Positions 54,706 through 63,576 of a DNA stretch of 64,000 nt are shown piece after piece. The notes beneath the pieces were generated by a model. The model had not been told where the DNA came from, did no database searches, and was given only the letters and a program-made list of their open reading frames with translations. The first letter of the stretch is position 1. Each line of letters opens with the position of its first letter. The position numbers and the translations under genes were made by a program. Source of the DNA: Chlorobium sp. (lineage in GTDB: Bacteria > Bacteroidota > Chlorobiia > Chlorobiales > Chlorobiaceae); NCBI GenBank assembly GCA_005862225.1, contig SZXV01000010.1:248001-312000 (forward strand). The letters are read 5' to 3'.

Positions 54706-55845
54706 TCACCAGCATGGTGCCATAGGACCGTTAACAAATGTCGGAACAGGATACCCTGCCAACAATGAGGCACAAACAGTAACAAAACGTTCAGCCGCTA
54801 TTGCTGGCGACCAGCATTCATTTATGGTGCGCTGTCCTTCTTCTGCAAGTTGACGACGCATGGTTTCATTGCGACTTAAGAGCTCCAAACATGCCGCGAG
54901 CGACCGCCAATCACCTGCGTTAAATAACAAGCCATTTTTTCCATGCACAATCATTGACTTGGCTGCACCTCCCTCTTTACTGGCAATAACAGCGCATCCT
55001 GCAGACATCGCTTCATTAATCACCGCACCCCAACCCTCATAGCCGTTACTCGGTAGTACATAAATATGGTGTTGTTTCATCAACTCAATAACCTGGTGCG
55101 CTGGCACTTGTGGAAGAAAACGATAAGTACCGTCAACAAGACATTTCTTTGCAAGTTTTTCGAGTCTAATACGTTCTGGCCCAAACCCAACAAGCGTCAG
55201 AGTCGCTACTCGGCACTCATGCTGTAATTGGGAAAAAGCACGAATCAACACTTTAACACGCTTCCATGCCAACATCCGGCCTGCCCAAAGAACGTGCAAA
55301 CTGGGATCCTCTCTATCAATAGTTGGAAGCTGATTAGGTAACTCTGTAAAATATCCCCATTGCCACATTTTGCCATAAAAATCAGCAATATGCTTCATAT
55401 CAGCCGCAGCATACAAACCCATCGGCAGATAATGAAAGTGAGGTGACTTAGCGATTTTCATAAAGTTTGCCTTCATCAAAGCAAAGCGCGGGTGCAACTG
55501 TCGCATCATGCCAATCGGTGGTTTCCACCAGCGCTCAGACATATAAAAAGTCAACTTCCCTTTTTCGAGTCGATCATTCATTCGGCTGAACCGCCGATCG
55601 CCGCAAATGACCACATCAGCCTCATCCCACCACTGTTCGAATTGTGAACAATAAGCATCATTTTCTCTGGCACGCAAGATCCATGTTTCATTTTCATCCG
55701 CATTCCAGCCTAATTTTACGCGTTCCTCTTTTGGTAGTTCAGTCGCAACAAAAAGAAAGTTATCAACTCCCACCAATTCAACGATTTGACGAGCTAACGG
55801 AATTTGATGTGGACTTATTATATTCGTTACATAAAGAACTTTCAC
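54706..55845 (-). CDS. GT4-family glycosyltransferase
   Basis: A 379-residue GT-B enzyme. The N-terminus MKVLYVTNIISPHQIPLARQ and the donor-site motifs LHVLWAGRMLAWKRVKVLIR, LTLVGFGPERIRLEKLA and LPSNGYEGWGAVINEAMSAG (E-x7-E: the two glutamates of the family) identify it. It lies between another glycosyltransferase gene and a maltose O-acetyltransferase-like gene with three bases to spare, so it belongs to the same leftward polysaccharide transcript. The donor and acceptor sugars cannot be read from the sequence. Confidence 0.88.
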   Translation of the reverse strand: MKVLYVTNIISPHQIPLARQIVELVGVDNFLFVATELPKEERVKLGWNADENETWILRARENDAYCSQFEQWWDEADVVICGDRRFSRMNDRLEKGKLTFYMSERWWKPPIGMMRQLHPRFALMKANFMKIAKSPHFHYLPMGLYAAADMKHIADFYGKMWQWGYFTELPNQLPTIDREDPSLHVLWAGRMLAWKRVKVLIRAFSQLQHECRVATLTLVGFGPERIRLEKLAKKCLVDGTYRFLPQVPAHQVIELMKQHHIYVLPSNGYEGWGAVINEAMSAGCAVIASKEGGAAKSMIVHGKNGLLFNAGDWRSLAACLELLSRNETMRRQLAEEGQRTINECWSPAIAAERFVTVCASLLAGYPVPTFVNGPMAPCW

Positions 55846-55848
55846 GCT

Positions 55849-56388
55849 TTAACTACAGATTATTTCAAATATTTTTTTTTCTGCACACCATTTTTTAATC
55901 GGTCTACATGGATTCCCAACCGCAACACAATACTGCGGAATATCGGATACGACAACACTACCAGCACCGATAATTGATTTGCGTCCTATAGTAACACCCG
56001 GAGCTATAGTACTGTTAGCACCTATCCAAACGCCATCTTGAATACAAACAGAAGCGCCTTTCCCCACTCCTGCAGAATGATTTCCTCGCATATCTATTTC
56101 ATGAGTTCCACTCAAGATCACAACGCGTGGAGCAAGATCTACATTACTTCCAATCGTTATTTTCGAACCAATGGCACCTGATATTAAAACTTGATGACCA
56201 ATAAATGTATCCTTACCAATAGATACATTAAGTGTTACAATACGGCACGAAGCAACTATACGTGCACTCAAATCACAATTAACACCTGCAAACTTTAATA
56301 GCTTTGCCCGTAGCTTATACCAGCTAGTAAGAGGTGTAAGAGGAAATAATAAATTTACTAGTTGCAAAAGAAGCGTCTTTCCTTTCAT
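55849..56388 (-). CDS. WcaF-like hexapeptide-repeat O-acetyltransferase
   Basis: A 179-residue left-handed beta-helix acyltransferase of the LacA/NodL/WcaF group, using acetyl-CoA to acetylate a sugar hydroxyl. The isoleucine-rich hexad pattern is clear in ARIVASCRIVTLNVSIGKDT, FIGHQVLISGAIGSKITIGS and GVWIGANSTIAPGVTIGRKS, with the GAGSVVVSDIPQYCVAVGNP ending typical for the family. A conserved His (SGTHEIDMRG) fits the catalytic base. The ATG overlaps the next gene's stop (ATGA). Confidence 0.88.
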   Translation of the reverse strand: MKGKTLLLQLVNLLFPLTPLTSWYKLRAKLLKFAGVNCDLSARIVASCRIVTLNVSIGKDTFIGHQVLISGAIGSKITIGSNVDLAPRVVILSGTHEIDMRGNHSAGVGKGASVCIQDGVWIGANSTIAPGVTIGRKSIIGAGSVVVSDIPQYCVAVGNPCRPIKKWCAEKKIFEIICS

Positions 56389-57737
56389 CCAGAATACTCA
56401 CGATAGGCTTTGGAAAAAGATAATCCTTCAATCAATCTTTGGGCGTTCACATCGCTTGTATGACATTTTAAACCAACTTCATAAGCTTTTTCAATAAGAG
56501 ATTTTGATTTCTCTTTATTTTCTACTATGCATCGAATTGCTTCAATAAGCTCATTTGTATTCCTATTTGTAACAAGTTTCGCCCAGCCCATAGCCCTAGC
56601 ATACCTCGCCACACCAGTTTCAGGATGTGAATATACAATAATCGGTCGCTGGCTGAACATGAAAAGATGAGCTTTTGAAGAGACCGAGAGTTTGATTGCT
56701 GAAACAAACCTAGAGTCGAAGCCTTCGGCAAGAAGCAAAATATCCGCTCCTTTCAAGTAGGATGGCAATAAATCATTGCCCGGATCAGGAAAAAGATCAA
56801 TATATGGAGCCAAAGACAAAGCCGTAATGCCTTCTGGTTCTATAGAGGAAGAGAGAACAACAATGCGAATATTCATGCCTTGTGTATGCAATTCATGGCA
56901 AGCATCATTTACATCAAGCAAAAGCGGCCAACGATAGCGATTATAATTACCAATTACTATTATTGTTATTACCTCATGTGAGTAAATCCGATGCGGTTCA
57001 GCTTTTTTAAATCGTAATGGACTATCTAAATGATTAAGAACTATAAACTTTTTCCCATAACGTAAGGCATATTCATCAGCCATGGGCTGACAAAAAGCAA
57101 AAGGAGCATCGACTTCAGAAAAGAGACGATTGACAATGTTTTTAACTATAGGCCTCATGAGCCAACGAAATATTATTGGCTCCCCGAGTTGGCCAGAATA
57201 GAGATAGGTCGGCCAGTCATCTGTTGCAAAAAAAGATAGCTTAACTCCAATTTTTTGTTTTAGTAAAAGCGGCAACAATGTAAATGTAAGATTGTAACCT
57301 TGCGCGAGAATAATATCCGGGTTATAATTTTCAATCCATGAAATCATTTTTTTTGATATTTTTGGGCAAAATATAAGCTCATAAATCCCAGTATCTATAA
57401 ATAATAATTTAACTATATTTTTTATCTTTCTTCTTATTCCGATATCAAAAAATTGCTTATTGCTATATGTAATGTCATTTTTTAATAAGTTTTCTTGGTT
57501 TATTTTAAAATTATAGAAGAATGAACCAAATCTTCTATCACATGCTCCAATACGATAATATGAGCTAAAATATCCCTTGTCGCCGTTATCAGCACTACTA
57601 TAAATCTGGGCAATTTTATCACGCGGCCAACTACCGAAAAGATTCCGCAACAACAATCCATTATTATATGAATCTTGTGCATTAATACGTCCTAATGCGA
57701 CAACAAGAACACGAGGTAAAACATCTCTACTAGTCAT
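56385..57737 (-). CDS. Glycosyltransferase-like protein (GT4/GT-B fold)
   Basis: A 450-residue protein that reads like a divergent GT-B glycosyltransferase: PDIILAQGYNLTFTLLPLLL in the N-terminal lobe; VITIIVIGNYNRYRWPLLLD, LLPSYLKGADILLLAEGFDS and FMFSQRPIIVYSHPETGVAR in the C-terminal lobe. The classical E-x7-E is poorly conserved, so the donor class is uncertain. The codons are A/T-rich compared with the genes below 56 kb, which suggests a different origin. It overlaps the acetyltransferase start by four bases. Confidence 0.72.
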   Translation of the reverse strand: MTSRDVLPRVLVVALGRINAQDSYNNGLLLRNLFGSWPRDKIAQIYSSADNGDKGYFSSYYRIGACDRRFGSFFYNFKINQENLLKNDITYSNKQFFDIGIRRKIKNIVKLLFIDTGIYELIFCPKISKKMISWIENYNPDIILAQGYNLTFTLLPLLLKQKIGVKLSFFATDDWPTYLYSGQLGEPIIFRWLMRPIVKNIVNRLFSEVDAPFAFCQPMADEYALRYGKKFIVLNHLDSPLRFKKAEPHRIYSHEVITIIVIGNYNRYRWPLLLDVNDACHELHTQGMNIRIVVLSSSIEPEGITALSLAPYIDLFPDPGNDLLPSYLKGADILLLAEGFDSRFVSAIKLSVSSKAHLFMFSQRPIIVYSHPETGVARYARAMGWAKLVTNRNTNELIEAIRCIVENKEKSKSLIEKAYEVGLKCHTSDVNAQRLIEGLSFSKAYREYSG

Positions 57738-57934
57738 AAACCATAAAAAAACATATTAACAAATAACTCTATTAGTACTTTTCAATGTATATTTTATCAG
57801 AAAAATAAATCAATATAACCTCAATATGGAAAAAAGCAATAGGAATAAAAATTTAAGAGGGACAACACGTAAGTATCAATAACACTAAGTAATCGGGTAT
57901 TAGCATGGTAATAAAATATATAACATGACTGCAT

Positions 57935-58627
57935 CTAGCCCCTAAACTTGAATACTTCATTACAACCAAGCGTTGCACAATGCTCAAAGTTTTCTGCTAA
58001 CAGAAGAGCTATTTTTTTACTCTCATCAAAATCATTATTAGATTCAAAACACACAAATTTTGTACGTTTCAAAGTATTTATCGCACCTAGTAAAACATTA
58101 AGATCAAACCCTTCAGTATCAATCGACAACAATGCAATTTCCTTATCTTTAAAGGGCTCTAATAATTCATCAATGGTCATAATAGGTAAATACTTGACGA
58201 CAGCAAGATGTTTAACTTCTTGCTCAATAAACGATGAAAGAACAGGGGTGCGAGAAACATAAAACCGAAGGAGTGACGATTTATTTCCACAACCAACGTT
58301 CACTTGTATATCGCGCTTTCTAAATAACCTATGCAGTTTTAAAAGTGCAGCATTGGGCTCAACAGTAATACCACTCCACCCTTTTTTATACAATAGGTAG
58401 GTATTAGAAATTCTGGTAGGATGGTTTGCCCCAACATCTACATATATCGCATCATTTGCTGTTATGCCTTCTAACCCCTTTTCAATGAGGATATCCTCAC
58501 CGTATTGAGAATAAGATTTGCGTAAAGGTGAATAAGTATCATAAAAAGCAATAAAAAAACGCTTAATGGGACCAATAAACGGTAAGAATTTGTCTAATAA
58601 AATGACTAATTTTAGATTGACTATCAT
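57935..58627 (-). CDS. FkbM-family SAM-dependent methyltransferase
   Basis: A 230-residue methyltransferase of the FkbM type, usually O-methylating a sugar. SQYGEDILIEKGLEGITAND begins the fold, IYVDVGANHPTRISNTYLLY is the SAM motif I, GWSGITVEPNAAL motif II, and ALLSIDTEGFDLNVLLGAI the post-motif acidic loop; all are diagnostic. It is separated from neighbours by 197 and 284 bases, so it may have its own promoter. The gene is AT-rich like the rest of 57-62 kb. Confidence 0.88.
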   Translation of the reverse strand: MIVNLKLVILLDKFLPFIGPIKRFFIAFYDTYSPLRKSYSQYGEDILIEKGLEGITANDAIYVDVGANHPTRISNTYLLYKKGWSGITVEPNAALLKLHRLFRKRDIQVNVGCGNKSSLLRFYVSRTPVLSSFIEQEVKHLAVVKYLPIMTIDELLEPFKDKEIALLSIDTEGFDLNVLLGAINTLKRTKFVCFESNNDFDESKKIALLLAENFEHCATLGCNEVFKFRG

Positions 58628-58911
58628 AAAAAATTACTATTTGGAGAGAATTAAGTTTTATTATAAAACACGTAAAGAAATGCTCTCTAAATACAACTAA
58701 TTAATTATTCCGTATATTAATGGTACGTCGATTTATTAAAATGAGATGCGTTTTTATTCCACTCAGCTGACTGCTGTTGCAGCAGTCAGCTTTTAATAAT
58801 AAGCAAGAATAAAAGGATTGATTTTTTTCTTAAATACACAATCTCAAGAGACATATCATTCAATAATATAAAGAGCTGTACTTAATTATATATAAAGGTT
58901 TATTGAAAATT
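58628..58911. other. AT-rich intergenic region in the polysaccharide locus
   Basis: About 280 bases without a credible gene. It contains one perfect hairpin (58766-58790) and, at 58832, the first fifteen bases of the dispersed repeat seen at 36355 and 48800 with one mismatch. Probably an old junction between transferred gene blocks. Confidence 0.45.
58766..58790 (+). terminator. Perfect 10-bp hairpin followed by T-run
   Basis: GCTGACTGCT-GTTGC-AGCAGTCAGC with TTTT directly after it on the + strand has the shape of an intrinsic terminator for rightward transcription. All nearby genes run leftward, where it lacks a T-run, so it may block antisense reading or be a structural relic. Confidence 0.5.
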
Positions 58912-59055
58912 TTAGTGGGCCATGTTTTTTATCATTATAATATCTTTAAGTCTTGTCATAAATAATTCCGGAAGTTGTTCACCTATATCCCACTCAGCTT
59001 CAAAAATAGTTTTTTTTTCTTCATCAAATATATTGGCTGGACGTCTACCGCGACG
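58912..59055 (-). pseudogene. Detached C-terminal tail of the fucosyltransferase-like gene
   Basis: Directly after the TAG of the gene at 59056, the same frame continues RRGRRPANIFDEEKK. After a run of nine A, one base must be dropped to continue, giving TIFEAEWDIGEQLPELFMTR and LKDIIMIKNMAH to TAA at 58914..58912. This resembles the C-terminal part that related GT11-like proteins keep after their donor site. The stop codon and the slipped A-run together imply that the present protein is about 45 residues short. Confidence 0.6.
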
Positions 59056-59817
59056 CTAAATTACTAACGTATCACCGCCAAGATATACTCCAAATGTACT
59101 AAATGTAGAACATGAGCCAATAATAACTTTTGCTTGCGATAACGCCAAAATATCTGTTATTGATTCACGATAAGGCGAGCGACGTACATTAGGCTGGCAA
59201 ATCAATTGTGATAGTTCTGAATCGAGACCATCAGAAAATACCATTGCTTTAAAATTAAAACCCAATATTTCACGTACGTGATCAAGTGCTGCGACATACC
59301 ATTCAATAGGCAAACGGGAGAGCCAAGTTGGTGAAGTTTTATCCGGTATAGCATAATCACCAAACCTTACATGTATGCCAATAAATGGTTCCCTTGAAGG
59401 TTCCGGTAAATATTCAGGACGTGTAATATCAACGAGACCGCGCTTGACTTCTTCATGCCTGTTAACAAGCCTATCCATACACCCCATACTCGTAAATCTA
59501 ACGACTGTATCTCTTTTCTGGGATTCCTTTCGGAATTCTTCATAATTTTGTTTGTGGACTGTTGCCAATACGAAAAGACGTTTAAAGCCACCAATATGGT
59601 TTTTATCCTTAAATAACCTTTGATAAGAACGTTTATCTTTTTCCCTTCTCAAATAAGGGCCTATGCGTAACTTTGCCCAAAATGGCGCAATCATAACAGC
59701 GTCATGATCCTTGCACCAAAGATAGCAGTGCGCCCATGGAAATAGCATATTCCCCAATCCAGCTTTCATGAGTACAGGATAACCATACAACTTATGCAAG
59801 GTTACATTTGACATCAT
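59056..59817 (-). CDS. GT11-like (alpha-1,2-fucosyltransferase family) protein, 3'-truncated
   Basis: A 253-residue protein. IGIHVRFGDYAIPDK is the HxRxGDY-type motif of GDP-fucose-dependent GT11 enzymes, and DILALSQAKVIIGSCSTFST the second conserved block near the donor site. The N-terminus YPVLMKAGLGNMLFPWAHCY also matches the family pattern GxGNxLF. It ends early at TAG after GGDTLVI; coding-like sequence continues for 144 more bases, so function is doubtful. It would use the GDP-L-fucose made by the gmd and fcl products. Confidence 0.75.
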   Translation of the reverse strand: MMSNVTLHKLYGYPVLMKAGLGNMLFPWAHCYLWCKDHDAVMIAPFWAKLRIGPYLRREKDKRSYQRLFKDKNHIGGFKRLFVLATVHKQNYEEFRKESQKRDTVVRFTSMGCMDRLVNRHEEVKRGLVDITRPEYLPEPSREPFIGIHVRFGDYAIPDKTSPTWLSRLPIEWYVAALDHVREILGFNFKAMVFSDGLDSELSQLICQPNVRRSPYRESITDILALSQAKVIIGSCSTFSTFGVYLGGDTLVI

Positions 59818-59868
59818 AGACTCTTTCTTATCATTTTTACAAAAATACTACGAGTAATCTTCAGCTTT

Positions 59869-61134
59869 TCAAGTTTTAATTCTATTCTTTTGAAGATTGA
59901 TCTTTTGATTTAGTGGAATTATTTTAACCATTATCGAAAAAATAATAACAAGCAATACTCCTTTTATAAGATCATTTGGATAAAACACTTCCCCTTTAAT
60001 ATTTGTTAACAATAAATAACATATAACCGAAAGATTTACGACTTTTTCAATTATATTTTTTTTGTTATATCTTGAAAACAAGAAAAGGTATGAACTATAT
60101 AATATAATTGAGTATACAAGGCCGCCATAATACAAATCATTTACATACCCAATATCCGAACCCAATGGCCTTATGCTAGTACCAATTAATAAATCCATTC
60201 CGTCAGGCATCGACCACATTGAATCTGTCAGATATGATAAATTTCCAGTTGCCTCACCATTATAGTAATTTGAAATTTCTTGTATTCCAGAATTAACCCA
60301 AACCCAGCTATCAATTGATGTGCTATTTGTAGACTTAGTATCTACAAAATTAATTACCGCGATAATCAATAGCGATATAAATGCAAAACCAATAATATTT
60401 GAAAAAAATTTTCTTCTAAACTTTACTATAAAAATAATAACCGCTACTATGAATAGACTTATAAGTGCAATTCTTGCATTAACAGCGATCGATAGCAAAT
60501 ATAATGGAATTAAATAATAATACTTATAAGAACTGAATACCCCTAATACAAACGAAATAATAACACACAAACCAAGATATAATGGCATAGTATATGTGTA
60601 GCCTCCCGACAACCCATATATTCTAAACGATCCTACTTCTTGATATAGATCTGTTAAACCTATACTTCCCGAGCTACTAATCATCCAATTTCTTATATCC
60701 GGAAATATTATCGAGAAAACGACACAGAGTACTTGCAAAAATCCAACAATTAATATGACTCCATAAAATCTATTTAAATCATAACCTTTGTTAATAAATA
60801 TAATTGAGAAAAATATTACGCATGGCAGAACTTCAAAAACTAGATTGAAAGACCAATATGTTTTTTCGAAATCTTTGGTCAACAAGAAATTTACACATAA
60901 GTTATAAATAATTAAAACGCAGTGAATCAATATAAATAAAAATAATTCCGGGCAACTTACTATATTTATGAATATTTTTCTATACTTAGTAAGTAAATAA
61001 ATCCAAGAAACGATTGCCAATATATGCACAATACTGAATGGCATATACAATCGTGGCGTAAAAATTAAAAGGAATATGCCTGTATATGCAAGTATATTTA
61101 TTAAGCTCCATTTTTCAGAAAAGTTTTTCTGCAT
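59869..61134 (-). CDS. O-antigen polymerase-like membrane protein (Wzy candidate)
   Basis: A 421-residue integral membrane protein with about eleven hydrophobic segments (for example INILAYTGIFLLIFTPRL, ELFLFILIHCVLIIYNLCVN, ISFVLGVFSSYKYYYLIPLY, GLVYSIILYSSYLFLFSRY) and one large external loop near 275-330 (STSIDSWVWVNSGIQEISNY...). This layout fits Wzy polymerases, which join lipid-linked repeat units; their sequences are too variable for a firm motif. Strong A/T bias at third codon positions and the setting between glycosyltransferase genes support the call. No Wzx flippase is in the window. Confidence 0.75.
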   Translation of the reverse strand: MQKNFSEKWSLINILAYTGIFLLIFTPRLYMPFSIVHILAIVSWIYLLTKYRKIFINIVSCPELFLFILIHCVLIIYNLCVNFLLTKDFEKTYWSFNLVFEVLPCVIFFSIIFINKGYDLNRFYGVILIVGFLQVLCVVFSIIFPDIRNWMISSSGSIGLTDLYQEVGSFRIYGLSGGYTYTMPLYLGLCVIISFVLGVFSSYKYYYLIPLYLLSIAVNARIALISLFIVAVIIFIVKFRRKFFSNIIGFAFISLLIIAVINFVDTKSTNSTSIDSWVWVNSGIQEISNYYNGEATGNLSYLTDSMWSMPDGMDLLIGTSIRPLGSDIGYVNDLYYGGLVYSIILYSSYLFLFSRYNKKNIIEKVVNLSVICYLLLTNIKGEVFYPNDLIKGVLLVIIFSIMVKIIPLNQKINLQKNRIKT

Positions 61135-61135
61135 A

Positions 61136-62479
61136 TTATTTCCCTTTCAAGGAATTACATATCAGACGTTCATAAAGTAATGCTGTATTTTCGGTTGAAT
61201 AGTTAATTATCTCTTGAAAATTTCTTTTAGATTCAAGCTCCCACATTACTTTTTTTCTTGTGTTGATTAAAGTCTTGAGAAACATTTCTATATCTTTTTC
61301 TTTTGGAAGAACAATTCCGGCTCCAGTGGTTTTTATGAGTCTACCCAAGGCTGTGGCATGATTGCAAATCGCTATGATTGGTCTTGTTGCTCCTAAATAT
61401 GTTAGTACCTTTCCTGTCGTTACTGTTTCAGAAAATTTTCCATCCCAGCCAAATGCTAATAATAGATCTGCCTCACATTGCGCTTTGACAGCCTCAGAAT
61501 GAGAGACGTAACCTTTATTTATCAAAATACTACTTTCAAGCCCAATAGCATCTGCATAATTTTTTAGTAATGAGTAACTTTTTCCATAATATGAAATATG
61601 AAAATTATCAAGTCTATTTTCACAAGATATTATATTTATGGCATCCAAAAAAATCCTATAGGAATTTTCCGTCCAAATATTTCCGGTATACACAACATTT
61701 ATTTTATCGGTCTCAATCTTTGAATACTTAAACTCATCTGGGTCAAATGAATTTGGTATATAAACAATTTTATTTGGATCACATATAATTTTGCGTCCTA
61801 GCTCCGGACTTATCGTTACAACACGATGAGCGGTACTTAGCAACTTTAATTCATACTTTTTGATTAATTTATCGAGCAATGGCTTTTCGTTTATACCCCT
61901 TATAAAATCACCTGACCAACCATCACGCATATCAGCTATCCAAGGTATACTAGCTTTTTTTGATAACAGCATAGCAGCCTTCATACAACCTGCATAAGGA
62001 TGCGTTGCAATTATGATTTCAATCCCGTTATTAATCACAACAGGCAAAGCTTTCTTATATACTTTATTTGCCCATGGCCATGACTTATGAGGAAATCCTA
62101 ATAAAGTCAGCAAAATATTAGCTATTTCTTTCGCTTTACCCGACCTTGGAAGCATATTCCAAAGCTGTGCCAATGCCCTATAGATTTTATTATTATTATT
62201 ATCTTTTTTTTCAATCCCCTTATTATTTTTAATAATCTCACCTAAAGCATCCTGACTTTTCAGAAACGGTGACCAAAAAACTGATTCATATCCAATACGT
62301 TGAACCATTTTGGGTATAAAATCAATGGTCATTGTCTGAGGGACTTCTGAACTGTTCTCTGCAGAAAACACAAATATTTTGTGACCGGCCATTGTGAGAT
62401 ATTTTGCAAGCCGAGCCCAGCGAACACATCCAATATGGTGATCTGGTGGAAAATATGATGTAATAAGTAAAATCTTCAT
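61136..62479 (-). CDS. GT4-family glycosyltransferase (WcaI/FucNAc-transferase-like)
   Basis: A 447-residue GT-B enzyme. The N-terminus KILLITSYFPPDHHIGCVRW ARLAKYL (shown split) is the WcaI-like GT4 start. VVYTGNIWTENSYRIFLDAI and LLLAFGWDGKFSETVTTGKV LTYLGATRPII are the donor-site elements. A highly charged Asn/Lys run (IKNNKGIEKKDNNNNKIYRA, about 85-105) forms an AT-rich insertion in the N-terminal lobe. The stop is one base from the polymerase start region, and its ATG overlaps the aminotransferase stop. Confidence 0.8.
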   Translation of the reverse strand: MKILLITSYFPPDHHIGCVRWARLAKYLTMAGHKIFVFSAENSSEVPQTMTIDFIPKMVQRIGYESVFWSPFLKSQDALGEIIKNNKGIEKKDNNNNKIYRALAQLWNMLPRSGKAKEIANILLTLLGFPHKSWPWANKVYKKALPVVINNGIEIIIATHPYAGCMKAAMLLSKKASIPWIADMRDGWSGDFIRGINEKPLLDKLIKKYELKLLSTAHRVVTISPELGRKIICDPNKIVYIPNSFDPDEFKYSKIETDKINVVYTGNIWTENSYRIFLDAINIISCENRLDNFHISYYGKSYSLLKNYADAIGLESSILINKGYVSHSEAVKAQCEADLLLAFGWDGKFSETVTTGKVLTYLGATRPIIAICNHATALGRLIKTTGAGIVLPKEKDIEMFLKTLINTRKKVMWELESKRNFQEIINYSTENTALLYERLICNSLKGK

Positions 62480-63576
62480 ACTTCGCGAAAAAAACTTATT
62501 ATGGCATTGATAACATTATCTGCATCGGAATCTGTGACATGCTCACCCATTGGAAGACTTAATAATGTTGCGTCAATATTATTTGCAAAATTTATATCTT
62601 TTGAACCCAAATATTCGTAAGCAGCCAACTTTGGCAGAGCAATAGGATAGTGAATCCCTGTCTCAATGGCCCGCTCAGCCAGATAATCCTTCAAACTATT
62701 GCGATTATCAAGACGAACAACAAACAAATGAAATGCATGGCGCACATCACCGTCAATTACCGGTAGCACCAAGCCTTTAATACCACGCAATCCTGTATAA
62801 TAACGCTGTGCAAGTGCATTACGGCGATCAATCCAACCATCCAAGTGTTTAAGCTTTACATTTAATATTGCGGCTTGCAAGCCATCCAAGCGACTGTTAC
62901 GCCCTTCGATGAGATGATTATACTTATCGATACGCCCATGATTGGCAATCATTCGGCAACGGGTGGCAAGATTGTAATCATTTGTCATGATGGCTCCGCC
63001 ATCACCGTATGCACCAAGATTTTTTCCCGGATAAAAACTGAAAGCACCAATATCACCAAGTGCACCAACCCGACGCCCTTTATATTCACCACCATGAGCC
63101 TGGGCACAGTCTTCAATCAATTTTAAATTATGCGCAGCAGCCATGACCTTCAATCCATCTATGTCACACGGATGCCCATAGAGATGTACAGCAATAATCG
63201 CTTTTGTATTGTTCGTTATACGCTTTTCAACATCTAAAAGATTGAGTGTATAAGTCGCCGGATTAATATCAGCAAATACTACTCGATGCCCGCAACGCGT
63301 TACTGCCTCTGCGCTTGAAATGAATGAATTGGCAGGAACAATGATCTCTGAACCTGAAGGAAATCCAAGGGCTTCGATAGCAATCTCCAAAGCATCAGTG
63401 CCATTAGCCACACCGACACAGTGAGCTGCCTGCTGATAATCAGCAAAAGCCGCCTCAAATGATTTGACAGAGGCTCCACCAATGAAAGCAGACTGTTCAA
63501 TCGTAGTAAGAATAGCTCCATCTATCTCAGTCTTAATTGTCTGATACTGGTGATATAGATCTACAAATTTAATCAT
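62476..63576 (-). CDS. DegT/DnrJ/EryC1/StrS sugar aminotransferase
   Basis: A 366-residue PLP-dependent aminotransferase of the FdtB/WbpE/DesV type, adding an amino group to a nucleotide-linked keto-sugar. The schiff-base Lys185 is in SFYPGKNLGAYGDGGAI, with Asp156 in IEDCAQAHGG holding the pyridine nitrogen, and GVANGTDALEIAIEAL the phosphate region. The neighbouring acetyltransferase overlaps it (ATGA) and would acetylate the new amine, giving a 3-acetamido sugar such as Fuc3NAc or the diacetamido-uronic acid route. The next genes are beyond the window edge. Confidence 0.92.
   Translation of the reverse strand: MIKFVDLYHQYQTIKTEIDGAILTTIEQSAFIGGASVKSFEAAFADYQQAAHCVGVANGTDALEIAIEALGFPSGSEIIVPANSFISSAEAVTRCGHRVVFADINPATYTLNLLDVEKRITNNTKAIIAVHLYGHPCDIDGLKVMAAAHNLKLIEDCAQAHGGEYKGRRVGALGDIGAFSFYPGKNLGAYGDGGAIMTNDYNLATRCRMIANHGRIDKYNHLIEGRNSRLDGLQAAILNVKLKHLDGWIDRRNALAQRYYTGLRGIKGLVLPVIDGDVRHAFHLFVVRLDNRNSLKDYLAERAIETGIHYPIALPKLAAYEYLGSKDINFANNIDATLLSLPMGEHVTDSDADNVINAIISFFREV

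Noticed and set aside
58766-58790. The perfect hairpin as terminator of the leftward polysaccharide operon
   Set aside because: The T-run is on the wrong side for leftward transcription; it is listed only as a structure of uncertain role.
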